From Brucella intermedia LMG 3301 (GTDB taxonomy: Bacteria > Pseudomonadota > Alphaproteobacteria > Rhizobiales > Rhizobiaceae): a DNA stretch of 64,000 bases. Under the pieces are notes generated by a model. The model made no database searches, was not told the origin of the DNA, and saw only the letters and a program-made list of their open reading frames with translations. This document shows, one piece after another, positions 45,392 to 53,805 of this stretch. Position 1 is the first letter of the stretch, and every line of letters starts with the position of its first letter. Location of the stretch: contig NZ_ACQA01000002.1 in the NCBI RefSeq assembly GCF_000182645.1, positions 1,545,001 through 1,609,000 of the forward strand, read 5' to 3'. The position numbers and the translations under genes were made by a program.

Positions 45392-45892
45392 CTATTGCTC
45401 CGAAACGCTTATCCCACCCGGGTGTAAATTGCTTTCGAGCCGAGCTCTCGCCCTGTTAAGCCTGCTCTTGATCGTTCCGATCGTGCAGCCGGTTGCCATC
45501 GCGGCGTGTTCGTAGCTTAGCCCGTTGAATATCACCAGATCGAGCACCTTTTTATGCGCGGGGGACAATTTACCATATGCCTCGCCGACATCCTGCAATT
45601 CGAGCGCCAATTCCTGAGGCGCGCTTATCGTCGGCTCCTCCCACGTCTCGAGCGCATCTTCGCGGCGCGCTTTCTTGATCCTGGTGCAGAACGTGTTTTT
45701 CATAATGGTGAACAGCCACGACTTGAGCGAGCCGTAAGGGGTGAACCTGTCTCGATGGCGCAGAGCTTTCAGAAGCGTCTCCTGCACCAGATCATCGACG
45801 TCGGAACTTTGATGGCACATCGTCCGGGCGAACTGGTGCAACGCGGGCACCAGCGCCAACACCTCTTTTTCGAAATCCGATTTTGATGGCAT
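45392..45892 (-). CDS. ECF RNA polymerase sigma factor (EcfG-like)
   Basis: 166 residues from the ATG at 45892, with AGGAGG eight bases upstream. Sigma region 2 is ARTMCHQSSDVDDLVQETLLKALRHRDRF with GSLKSWLFTIMKNTFCTRIKK. Region 4 is LSPAHKKVLDLVIFNGLSYEHAAMATGCTIGTIKSRLNRARARLE. No extra C-terminal domain. The pattern is close to EcfG (RpoE2-type) sigma factors. No NepR anti-sigma or PhyR gene is adjacent, which would be usual for the main copy, so this may be an accessory paralogue. Its own promoter matches GGAAC-N18-TT. Confidence 0.9.
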   Translation of the reverse strand: MPSKSDFEKEVLALVPALHQFARTMCHQSSDVDDLVQETLLKALRHRDRFTPYGSLKSWLFTIMKNTFCTRIKKARREDALETWEEPTISAPQELALELQDVGEAYGKLSPAHKKVLDLVIFNGLSYEHAAMATGCTIGTIKSRLNRARARLESNLHPGGISVSEQ

Positions 45893-45919
45893 GGTGTATT
45901 CCTCCTTCACCGGGGAAGT

Positions 45920-45944
45920 AAGATCGTGCCGGCCAGTTGGTTCC
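45920..45944 (-). promoter_or_regulatory. EcfG-type promoter upstream of sigma factor gene
   Basis: On the minus strand GGAAC (45944-45940), 16-base spacer, TCTT (45923-45920), i.e. GGAAC-N18-TT, ending 28 bases before the ATG at 45892. It suggests autoregulation or control by another EcfG. Confidence 0.45.
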
Positions 45945-46058
45945 CTCCAAAGTGGGTAAATGTACGCTAGCGTACATTCTTACAGCTCGCCGCCGCGAGA
46001 ACGATCGCGATCTTTATCGCTCGCACCTCAAACCACCTCTGCTCCAGGAAACATCGCG

Positions 46059-46083
46059 GGAACGAAAGCCATTCTGGTGAGTT
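46059..46083 (+). promoter_or_regulatory. EcfG-type promoter upstream of small protein/isochorismatase operon
   Basis: GGAAC at 46059-46063, 16-base spacer, AGTT at 46080-46083 (GGAAC-N18-TT), ending 27 bases before the ATG at 46110. Confidence 0.45.
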
Positions 46084-46109
46084 CGGTAAGTCCAACAGGA
46101 GTTTGGCAG

Positions 46110-46325
46110 ATGATGATGGCAACACAGGTCGTTTCGATAGAAGACGATGAAGCCTATTCCGTTCAGTTCTTTGACGATTCCGGCAACACCGTTTCCGTTT
46201 ACTTTCAAAATCCTCAATGTATTCAACTTTCCCCGGCCGATGCGGTGAATGAGGCATTGGCGCGGATGTTGCTTATGATCGAGGGAGCGAGCGGCCAAAG
46301 CGCCGTGGAAAGGATCGAAGGATAA
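46110..46325 (+). CDS. Small acidic protein of unknown function
   Basis: 71 residues from the first of three consecutive ATG codons at 46110, with AGGAG eight bases upstream; the longer frame from 45960 lacks a start signal. The product (TQVVSIEDDEAYSVQFFDDSG) is acidic and has no signal or membrane segment. No family is recognised. It abuts the isochorismatase-like gene (stop 46325, next ATG 46326), so the two are co-transcribed. Confidence 0.72.
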   Translation: MMMATQVVSIEDDEAYSVQFFDDSGNTVSVYFQNPQCIQLSPADAVNEALARMLLMIEGASGQSAVERIEG

Positions 46326-46937
46326 ATGCCTCTGGAAACCGGGCTTTTACGGGGCAACCTGCGAGAAGGCTGCATGCATCTTTGCATTGATATGCAGAAT
46401 CTCTTTGGCCCCGCATCGCCCTGGCATGTGCCGTGGGTCGAGGCAATCCTGCCCAATATCGTCGATATCTGTTCCCGACGCAGTGAGGATACGGTTTTCA
46501 CCCGTTTCATACCCCCCAAGTCACCAGAGGCGGCGATGGGAGCATGGAAGAGTTATTACCGCAAGTGGGAAGCCCTTACCCTTGAACGTGTGGATCCGTG
46601 GCTTATTGAACTCGTCGCCCCGCTGCGGGAATTTTCGCCACCCGCCGCTCTGCTCGACAAGACTGTATATTCTCCCTGGACAGAAGGCTTTCTCCAGCGA
46701 TATCTGCACAAAAGGCGTGTTCACACACTGATCGTCAGCGGCGCTGAGACCGACCTTTGTGTCCTGGCAACGCTATTGGGCGCCGTGGATCGAGGATACC
46801 GGGTGATTGTGGTCACCGACGCCGTGTGCAGTGTTTCCGATCAGACGCATGACGCGATCATTTCCCTCTGCCATCAGCGTTTTAGCGAGCAGCTCGAACT
46901 GGTTTGCACGGAAGAGTTGATCGATAATTGGCATTAA
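46326..46937 (+). CDS. Isochorismatase-like cysteine hydrolase
   Basis: 203 residues. The catalytic triad of the family is visible: Asp in LCIDMQNLFGP (about 22), Lys in LLDKTVYSPW (about 116) and Cys in GAETDLCVLATLLGAVDRGYRV (about 142). The following DAVCSVSDQTHD is also typical. Members hydrolyse amides such as nicotinamide, N-carbamoyl compounds or biuret. It directly follows the small acidic gene and probably shares its EcfG-type promoter. Confidence 0.9.
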   Translation: MPLETGLLRGNLREGCMHLCIDMQNLFGPASPWHVPWVEAILPNIVDICSRRSEDTVFTRFIPPKSPEAAMGAWKSYYRKWEALTLERVDPWLIELVAPLREFSPPAALLDKTVYSPWTEGFLQRYLHKRRVHTLIVSGAETDLCVLATLLGAVDRGYRVIVVTDAVCSVSDQTHDAIISLCHQRFSEQLELVCTEELIDNWH

Positions 46938-46993
46938 ATTATTGCACGGGGCGGAATTTCTTATCGAGCGGTCACTCGGACTTACATATCCCA

Positions 46994-47620
46994 TCATCGC
47001 GCCCTGTGTCGTGAGAGAAATCTGTCCAGTTCCCTTTGCTCTGGCGCCTGGCCTGTGAATGTCTCGACATAATAGGGGATGCGCGCGAGGCGCACATCGG
47101 TCTCTTCCCGCGTTCGCATGGAAAAGTATCCGATCTGCACCAGATAGAGCGTGCGGGCACGCACATCGGACACGGGGCCGCCAAAGCCAAAACGTTCAAA
47201 CATCCGCGCCAGGCCTTCCAGGCGTATGGCGTCGGCGTTCCTCACCTCGTCTTCGACGTCGGTCGATTGAAGCGCCCAGCTGCGGATCGCAAATTCAAAA
47301 GCGGAATCGAACAGACTGTGGTCCAGCCAGCAGTCAAACACGTTCAGGACCGCTTCCTGTATTGTTTCAGCATAGGCATCAGCCTGACGCAGAAGAGCGC
47401 CCGTATTCTTGTCGCGCCAGCGTGCAATAAGCGCGTCGAGCAGCTCTTCGCGGTCCTTGAAAAACCAGTAAAAACTTGTGCGCGAAATATCGAGCGACTT
47501 GGCAAGCGGCATGATGCGAACGGCGTCAATGCCACTTTCGATCAGCGCATCATAAGCTGCCTGAAGCCATAAATCGGGCGAGCCGCGCCACCCTGCATCA
47601 TTCGTGATGTTTTGTTCCAT
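46994..47620 (-). CDS. TetR-family transcriptional regulator
   Basis: 208 residues. The N-terminal helix-turn-helix is WLQAAYDALIESGIDAVRIMPLAKSLDISRTSFYWFFKDREELLDALI (about 18-65), and an all-helical ligand domain follows. It is divergent from the flavin oxidoreductase gene, with two TATGTACAT repeats in the 120-base gap. It probably represses that gene and itself. Confidence 0.93.
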   Translation of the reverse strand: MEQNITNDAGWRGSPDLWLQAAYDALIESGIDAVRIMPLAKSLDISRTSFYWFFKDREELLDALIARWRDKNTGALLRQADAYAETIQEAVLNVFDCWLDHSLFDSAFEFAIRSWALQSTDVEDEVRNADAIRLEGLARMFERFGFGGPVSDVRARTLYLVQIGYFSMRTREETDVRLARIPYYVETFTGQAPEQRELDRFLSRHRAR

Positions 47621-47658
47621 ATCGGAATTTTATCAAGCCGAACAAGTTTGACAAGAGT

Positions 47659-47699
47659 TATGTACATATATGATTATTAAATTGACACTTATGTACATT
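47659..47699. promoter_or_regulatory. Paired TetR-type operators and promoter
   Basis: TATGTACATA (47659-47668, perfect palindrome) and TATGTACATT (47690-47699) lie 31 bp apart, centre to centre about three helical turns. TTGACA at 47682-47687 is a -35 candidate for the flavin oxidoreductase, so the second site falls in the promoter spacer. Repression by the divergent TetR protein is inferred. Confidence 0.65.
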
Positions 47700-47740
47700 T
47701 ATATTTAGCTCAGGACAAACAATCAACGGGAACTCTCGCC

Positions 47741-49777
47741 ATGTCGGTCGATCCGCTGCTGCAGCCGCTTCAGATCAAGCATCTGATGCTTCGCAACCGC
47801 ATCATGCTTACCTCCCACGAACCTGCTTATGCCGAAGAGGGCATGCCGAAGGAACGCTATCGCGCCTACCATGTCGAGCGTGCAAAAGCCGGTATTGCCT
47901 TGACGATGACAGCGGGTTCGGCATCGGTTTCCAGAGACAGTCCGCCGGCTTTCAACAATGTGCTCGCCTACAAGGACGAGGTCGTGCCGTGGCTTCGGGA
48001 TCTCGCCGACGAGTGTCATGAACATGGCGCGGCGGTGATGATCCAGCTTACTCATCTCGGTCGTCGAACACGTTGGGATAAGGGAGACTGGTTGCCTTCG
48101 CTATCCTCAACGGGCAAGCACGAGCCTGCTCATCGCGCCTATCCCAAAAAAGCGGAGGATTGGGACATTGAGCGCATTATTGCGGATTATGCAGATGCCG
48201 CAGAACGCATGCAGGCAGCCGGTCTCGACGGGCTGGAGCTTGAAGCCTACGGTCATCTGCTAGATCAGTTCTGGTCGCCGCTTACCAATGAACTCGACGG
48301 CGCTTTCGGCGGCGATCTCGATAATCGTATGCGTTTTTCGTTGCAGGTTCTGACTGCCATTCGGGAGCGCGTGGGGCCTGATTTTCTGATCGGGATACGT
48401 TATGTCGCCGATGAAGTTCTTGAGGGCGGGTTGACGAAAAGCGATGGACTTGAGATTTCGCGCAAGCTCAAGGAAAGCGGACTGGTCGATTTTCTCAACG
48501 TCATTCGCGGTCATATCGAGACCGATGCGGGGCTAGTCGATGTCATCCCCATACAGGGAATGCCGAGCGCACCGCATCTGGATTTTGCTGGCGAAATCCG
48601 TTCCAGCACGGGGATGGCCACATTTCATGCGTCGAAAATTCAGGATGTAGCGACGGCACGCCATGCGATTGCATCGGGTAAGCTCGATATGGTTGGCATG
48701 ACGCGTGCACACATGACTGATCCGCATATCGTTCGCAAGATTCTTGAAAAGCGGGAGGAAGAAATACGGCCTTGCGTGGGCGCTAATTATTGTCTTGATC
48801 GCATCTATCAGGGTGGGGCTGCCTATTGCATCCATAATCCTTCGACCGGGCGAGAGTTGACCATGCCGCATACTCTGCGTCGGGCAGAGAAACGTCGCCG
48901 CATCATCGTGGTGGGGACAGGGCCTGCCGGTCTGGAAGCTGCGCGGGTGAGCGCTGAACGGGGGCATAAGGTCATGGTCTTTGAAGCTGCGAACCAGCCC
49001 GGAGGACAGGTTCGCTTGACGGCCCAAAGCCCGCGCCGCCGGGAAATGATGGGGATCATCGACTGGCGGATGGCGCAGTGTGAAAAGCTTGGCGTCGATT
49101 TTCGTTTCAATACATGGGCCGAGGCAGGTACCGTGCTTGCGGAAACGCCCGATGTGGCGATTATCGCTACCGGCGGCATTCCCGACATGCAAATCCTGCG
49201 CGAAGGCAATGACCTCGCAGTTTCCCCCTGGGACATAATCTCAGGCGATGTGCAGCCGGGTGCAAATGTGCTTGTTTTCGACGAAGCGGGCGACCATGCC
49301 GGGCTTCAGGCTGCGGAATTCATCGCGAATACTGGAGGAAAAGTCGAAATCATGACGGCAGATCGCACCTTTGCGCCCGAAGTGATGGGAATGAATCTGG
49401 TGCCTTATATGCGCAGCCTGCAAAGGAAGGATGTGGCCTTCAGCGTATCTTATCGACTGATAGCGATCCGGCGCGATAATAATCGTCTGATAGCGCAGAT
49501 TGGCAGTGATTACGTGGGAATCAGTTTCGAGCGCGAATTTGACCAGATCGTCGTCAATGACGGGACGCGACCGATGGACGATCTCTACTTTGAGCTGAAG
49601 CCACTGTCACGAAATCTGGGTGTCGTGGACTACGATGCTCTCATGGACGGGCGTCCCCAGAATCTGGTCAGGAATGCGGAAAGTTCGTTCGAGCTTTACC
49701 GCATTGGCGATGCGGTTTCGGCGCGCAACACACACGCAGCAATCTATGATGGTTTGCGCCTGGGGCGGCTGCTGTAA
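47741..49777 (+). CDS. FMN/Fe-S flavin oxidoreductase, N-methylproline-demethylase-like
   Basis: 678-residue member of the NADH:flavin oxidoreductase / 2,4-dienoyl-CoA reductase / trimethylamine dehydrogenase family. Residues 1-370 form the FMN TIM barrel (IQLTHLGRRTRWD, GLDGLELEAYGHLLDQFWSPLTN, FLIGIRYVADE). RPCVGANYCLDRIYQGGAAYCIHNP (about 347-371) is the Fe-S site, with three cysteines visible rather than the four usual in dienoyl-CoA reductases. The NAD/FAD-like domain begins IIVVGTGPAGLEAARVSAERG (about 387). The closest family I recall is N-methylproline/dimethylglycine demethylase, consistent with the PurU and DMGDH-like genes downstream. Substrate not proven. Confidence 0.85.
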   Translation: MSVDPLLQPLQIKHLMLRNRIMLTSHEPAYAEEGMPKERYRAYHVERAKAGIALTMTAGSASVSRDSPPAFNNVLAYKDEVVPWLRDLADECHEHGAAVMIQLTHLGRRTRWDKGDWLPSLSSTGKHEPAHRAYPKKAEDWDIERIIADYADAAERMQAAGLDGLELEAYGHLLDQFWSPLTNELDGAFGGDLDNRMRFSLQVLTAIRERVGPDFLIGIRYVADEVLEGGLTKSDGLEISRKLKESGLVDFLNVIRGHIETDAGLVDVIPIQGMPSAPHLDFAGEIRSSTGMATFHASKIQDVATARHAIASGKLDMVGMTRAHMTDPHIVRKILEKREEEIRPCVGANYCLDRIYQGGAAYCIHNPSTGRELTMPHTLRRAEKRRRIIVVGTGPAGLEAARVSAERGHKVMVFEAANQPGGQVRLTAQSPRRREMMGIIDWRMAQCEKLGVDFRFNTWAEAGTVLAETPDVAIIATGGIPDMQILREGNDLAVSPWDIISGDVQPGANVLVFDEAGDHAGLQAAEFIANTGGKVEIMTADRTFAPEVMGMNLVPYMRSLQRKDVAFSVSYRLIAIRRDNNRLIAQIGSDYVGISFEREFDQIVVNDGTRPMDDLYFELKPLSRNLGVVDYDALMDGRPQNLVRNAESSFELYRIGDAVSARNTHAAIYDGLRLGRLL

Positions 49778-50005
49778 TCGCGTTGTTCCCTCCATTACTT
49801 CAGGTTATGAGGTCCCGGATATTTTTTGCGTTTGTAATCTGTTGGCCGGGAACTATCGTGATTAACCAAGGGAACATTGGCGGCATAAAATATCAACCAG
49901 CCGCCGAACACAGCGATCCAGCGTCTGTTGCAGAAAATCGAAATCTGCGAGCCGTGGGGATGATGGGATAATCGTGATGAACGAGGAAAATGGGGAGTTT
50001 GCCCG

Positions 50006-50809
50006 TTGAACGCAACGCGACCGACACTGGTGACCGACACGGCCCATACTCCCGCTTCCACGCCAAAGATCATTCGGCTTGAAGGACTCAGCAAGCATTT
50101 TGGTGCGCATCGCGTTCTTGAGAATATCGATCTTGACGTGGCGCAGGGCGAGGTTCTGGCGATCATTGGCCCCAGCGGCTCCGGTAAGAGCACACTGTTG
50201 CGTTGCATCAATTATCTCGAAAAACCCGATGGTGGGATGATTACGGTCGGCAAGCTCAGGCTTGATGCTACCCAGGAGCCGCGTAAGGCGCAGTTGAAGG
50301 AGCTGCGCAATACGGTTGGCATGGTGTTCCAGTCATTCAACCTGTTTCCGCATATGAGTGTTCTGCGCAATGTCAGTCTGCCGCAAGAGCGCGTTCTTGG
50401 CCGCAGCCGCGCTGAGGCGGAGGAACGGGCGCTTCAACTGCTGGAGCGTGTCGGACTTGCAGATAAAGCCACCCAATATCCGGGCAGGTGCTCCGGCGGT
50501 CAGCAACAGCGCATCGCCATTGCGCGCTCGCTGGCGCTCGACCCGCAGGTCATGCTTTTTGATGAACCGACCTCGGCGCTCGATCCGGAACTCGGTCTCG
50601 AAGTTCTGGCCGTTATGCGGGAACTGGCGGAAAGCGGCATGACGATGCTGGTTGTCACACACGAAATGGGATTTGCGGAGAATGTTTCCGACACCGTGAT
50701 GATCATGGCCGATGGCAAGATCATTGAAAAAGGTGCATCGAAAGAGGTTATGCGCAATCCTCAAGAGGAGCGTACGAAGCGGTTTCTTCGTGCGGTGCAC
50801 GACCGATGA
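50006..50809 (+). CDS. Polar amino acid ABC transporter ATP-binding protein (GlnQ-like)
   Basis: 267 residues, TTG start with GGGGAG eight bases upstream. Walker A is [13 protein letters not shown], the Q-loop is [16 protein letters not shown], the signature is CSGGQQQR and Walker B is [15 protein letters not shown], all typical of GlnQ/HisP. The stop overlaps the next permease start (ATGA). The 228 bases upstream, after the flavin oxidoreductase, hold no gene. Confidence 0.94.
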   Translation: MNATRPTLVTDTAHTPASTPKIIRLEGLSKHFGAHRVLENIDLDVAQGEVLAIIGPSGSGKSTLLRCINYLEKPDGGMITVGKLRLDATQEPRKAQLKELRNTVGMVFQSFNLFPHMSVLRNVSLPQERVLGRSRAEAEERALQLLERVGLADKATQYPGRCSGGQQQRIAIARSLALDPQVMLFDEPTSALDPELGLEVLAVMRELAESGMTMLVVTHEMGFAENVSDTVMIMADGKIIEKGASKEVMRNPQEERTKRFLRAVHDR

Positions 50810-51450
50810 CGGCCGACAATGTTCTTCTCATTTTGAGCGGGCTGCCGTGGACCATCGCTCTTACTCTGGGGTCATTCGGTATCGGTTGCATTCTCGGCGT
50901 GCCCTTACTGGCAGCACGAAGCGCTCGCTTCGCCCTCATACGCTGGCTTGCGGCGCTGTTGATCCAGATCGTGCGCGCACTCCCTCCCATCCTTTGGCTG
51001 TTCATCATTTTCTTCGGCATCGGCATGGGCATAATGCCTATCAATCCATTTGTCGCGGCACTGATCGGTCTCGGTTTGATAGCCTCTGCCAATATGGCCG
51101 AAATCTATCGCGGGGCATTAGCGTCGCTGCATCATGGCCAATGGGAAGCGGCGACCGCCCTGAATTTTGGCACCAGATATACGTTGATCGATGTGGTTGC
51201 CCCGCAGGCTTTTCGCGTCGCTCTGCCATCGGCGGCGAGCTATCTGATCGGGCTCATGAAGGAAACCGCCGTGGCATCAACCATCGGGGTTGCCGATCTG
51301 GCCTTTCGCGGCAACCAAGTATCGCAACTCACCTTCAAGGGCATTGAGGTCTTCGCCCTGGTCGGCTTGTTCTACATTTTCCTGAGCTTGCCGGTCGCAT
51401 GGCTGTCGCGTTCCGCGGACAGCTATCTGAGAGCAAAGGTGGCGCGCTGA
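50806..51450 (+). CDS. Polar amino acid ABC transporter permease 1 (HisQ/GlnP type)
   Basis: 214 residues. The His/Glu/Gln permease pattern is clear: [23 protein letters not shown] and the EAA-like loop [28 protein letters not shown]. The start overlaps the ATPase by four bases and the stop overlaps permease 2 by one. Confidence 0.93.
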   Translation: MTADNVLLILSGLPWTIALTLGSFGIGCILGVPLLAARSARFALIRWLAALLIQIVRALPPILWLFIIFFGIGMGIMPINPFVAALIGLGLIASANMAEIYRGALASLHHGQWEAATALNFGTRYTLIDVVAPQAFRVALPSAASYLIGLMKETAVASTIGVADLAFRGNQVSQLTFKGIEVFALVGLFYIFLSLPVAWLSRSADSYLRAKVAR

Positions 51451-52112
51451 TGTTTCCGACCGCGGATGAATTTCTTGAATGGATGCCGGCGTTGCTCGGT
51501 GGGCTAAAAATCAGTTTGCAGGTAGCTGCTTTGAGCCTTGCCATCGGTATTCCGCTTGGGCTTCTTTTGGCGCTTGGCGTCGGTGCCAAGACGCGCATGG
51601 CGCGGATCGTGAGCCTGTTCCTTGTTGAAATAGGGCGGGGCGCCCCAGCGCTGGTTCTGTTGCAGTTCATGTATTTCGGCTTACCTGCGACAGGCCTGAC
51701 CCTGACTTCGTTCGCAGCAGCGGTCATAGCGCTGGCTTGGAATACCGGTGCCTATACGAGTGAAATCATTCGGGCCAGCCTCCAGTCGATCCATCATGGT
51801 CAGCGCGAAGCGGCAGAAGCCCTGGGCTTCAGTGTTCTGGACGAGTTGCGTTTTGTGTTGCTGCCTCAGGCTTTGAGAGTTGCGCTGCCAGCCCTGCTGG
51901 GCTTCGCGATCCTTATCTTTCAAGGCACTTCGCTCTGCTTCACCATCGCGCTGCCGGAACTGGTCAGCAATGCCTATGAAATTGGGTCCAATACCTTTCG
52001 CTACATGCCTGCGCTGCTGCTGGCCGGTCTGCTCTATGCAACCATCTGCATCCCGGCGGCATGGATCGTTTCTTACGTGGAGAAGCGGTCGTCCGCTTAC
52101 GCCACCCGATAA
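51450..52112 (+). CDS. Polar amino acid ABC transporter permease 2 (HisM/GlnP type)
   Basis: 220 residues from the ATG at 51450 (TGATG overlap, AAGGTGG upstream); a start at 51399 would overlap permease 1 by 52 bases. It has ALLGGLKISLQVAALSLAIGIPLGLLLA and the loop NTGAYTSEIIRASLQSIHHGQREAAEALGFS. It forms the heterodimeric membrane pair with permease 1. Confidence 0.93.
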   Translation: MFPTADEFLEWMPALLGGLKISLQVAALSLAIGIPLGLLLALGVGAKTRMARIVSLFLVEIGRGAPALVLLQFMYFGLPATGLTLTSFAAAVIALAWNTGAYTSEIIRASLQSIHHGQREAAEALGFSVLDELRFVLLPQALRVALPALLGFAILIFQGTSLCFTIALPELVSNAYEIGSNTFRYMPALLLAGLLYATICIPAAWIVSYVEKRSSAYATR

Positions 52113-52137
52113 CGCACAATAACAAGGGGAGTCGCAC

Positions 52138-52971
52138 ATGAATAACGGGATCATTCACAAGGGCCTGATCGGCTTTGCCATTTTCGTCGGGCTGTCGGCG
52201 ACAGCATTGGCGCAGGATTGCAAACCCAAGCACGAATTCAAAACCATTACGCCCGGTACGCTGATGGTTGCCGTCACTACTTATGCGCCGCATTCCTTCA
52301 TGGATGAAAGCGGCAAGATGAGCGGCCTCGATGGTGACATTGCGGCCGAATTCGCGAAACGCGAATGCCTTACTGTGAAGCCAGTGGCGGTCGATCCCGC
52401 GGCTGCTATCCAATATGTCCTGTCGGGTCAGGCTGATATCACGACCGGTGACTGGTATCGCACGGCAGAGCGCGCCAAGGTGATGAATCTTTCCTATCCG
52501 CTTTATAAAGACCAGATGGGCCTTTATTCAAAGGATGGCATCAAGACGGTCGAGGAACTCGTCGGCAAGAATGTCGGAACGGTGCAGGGTTATCTCTGGG
52601 TGACCGATGCCAAGAAGCTTCTGGGTGCCAATCTTCGCCTTTATCCGAACTCGGTGAACATGCATCAGGATCTTGCATCAGGGCGTATCGATGTCGGCAT
52701 CGACGGCTACTCGACAGGCGCTTATGCGGCCAAGAATGGCACATTGAAGGACATCAAGGTCGAGATCGCGCAGCCTGATGAGCGCATCCGCGCAACCCGC
52801 GAAGCAGCACAGGCCAGTCTGCCTTATGCCAAGAGCGCGACGGATTTTGGTGCTGCTCTCGACGCGAATATCGAGGAAATGCACAAGGACGGCACCATTG
52901 CCAAGATCCTGAAATCCTATGGCCTCGACGAGAGCGCCGGAAATACTGGCGCGCCAAAACTCATCGAGTGA
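52138..52971 (+). CDS. Polar amino acid ABC transporter substrate-binding protein
   Basis: 277 residues of family 3 solute-binding proteins. The N-terminal helix IGFAIFVGLSATALAQ is a Sec signal. The mature fold shows TPGTLMVAVTTYAPHSFMDESGKMSGLDGDIAAEFAKR, VLSGQADITTGDWYRTAERAKVMNLSYP and VGTVQGYLW. It binds an amino acid or betaine-like ligand in the periplasm. It is the last transporter gene before the racemase-like gene and presumably delivers the pathway substrate. Confidence 0.92.
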   Translation: MNNGIIHKGLIGFAIFVGLSATALAQDCKPKHEFKTITPGTLMVAVTTYAPHSFMDESGKMSGLDGDIAAEFAKRECLTVKPVAVDPAAAIQYVLSGQADITTGDWYRTAERAKVMNLSYPLYKDQMGLYSKDGIKTVEELVGKNVGTVQGYLWVTDAKKLLGANLRLYPNSVNMHQDLASGRIDVGIDGYSTGAYAAKNGTLKDIKVEIAQPDERIRATREAAQASLPYAKSATDFGAALDANIEEMHKDGTIAKILKSYGLDESAGNTGAPKLIE

Positions 52972-53048
52972 TCCGGAACGGCACCACTTGATGCAGCGGC
53001 TTGCTGCTGCATCCACTTCAACCACATTTCATATCGGAGACTGCAACG

Positions 53049-53783
53049 ATGACTGTTTACGCGGTCAGCCGGAACAGCCAGTCATGGTATGGGGAACAGA
53101 TCGGCATCCTCATTCTGGATGCCGCCTATCCCTGCGTGCCCGGCAATGTCGGTAATGCGACTACCTATACATATCCGGTTCGCTATCAGGAGGTGCGCGG
53201 CGCTTCCATTGACCGTCTTCTGAATCAGCGTGATCCGGCATTGAAAGAAGCTTTTGTGGAAGCGGCTCTGGAACTTCAGGGGCGGGGTGTGAAAGCCATT
53301 ACTGGCGCCTGCGGGTTCATGGCATATTTCCAGGAAGAGGTTGCTGAGGCCGTCGATATACCAGTCTTCCTGTCGAGCCTGATGCAGATACCCTTCATGC
53401 ACGCTGTGGCGCGCGGCACTGTAGGCGTAATTACTGCCAATGCAGAGCGCCTCAGTCCACGGCATTTCGCCGCCAGCGGCATTCCAGAAACGATCCCGAT
53501 CGTGCTTGCCGGAATGGAAGATCAGGCCGAGTTCCGTGAGGCGATTCTGGAAGAGAAAGGGACACTCGATTCCGCCGCCATCGAGCGCGAAGTTTGCGAA
53601 GTGGCGATGAAGCTCGTGCGGGACAATCCAGAGGTTCGCTCCATCCTGCTCGAATGCAGCGATCTTCCCCCTTATGCTCATGCCGTGCAGAAGGTGACCG
53701 GGCGTCCCGTGTTCGATTTCATTTCAATGATCAACTACGTCCAACAGACCGTCGCCTGTCGCGCTTATCACGGCTTTATGTGA
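53049..53783 (+). CDS. Aspartate/glutamate racemase-like protein
   Basis: 244 residues from the ATG at 53049, with CGGAGA upstream. It has two cysteines at family-active positions: GVKAITGACGFMAYFQEE (about 96) and VRSILLECSDLPPYAHAVQ (about 203). The rest of the family fold (VGVITANAERLSP) is present. It is unlike the hydantoin racemase at 7113 and fits the less-studied Asp/Glu racemase subgroup often found beside amino acid importers. Racemase or isomerase activity on the imported compound is an inference. Confidence 0.82.
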   Translation: MTVYAVSRNSQSWYGEQIGILILDAAYPCVPGNVGNATTYTYPVRYQEVRGASIDRLLNQRDPALKEAFVEAALELQGRGVKAITGACGFMAYFQEEVAEAVDIPVFLSSLMQIPFMHAVARGTVGVITANAERLSPRHFAASGIPETIPIVLAGMEDQAEFREAILEEKGTLDSAAIEREVCEVAMKLVRDNPEVRSILLECSDLPPYAHAVQKVTGRPVFDFISMINYVQQTVACRAYHGFM

Positions 53784-53805
53784 CCTGACAGTCAGGAGGT
53801 TTCCT

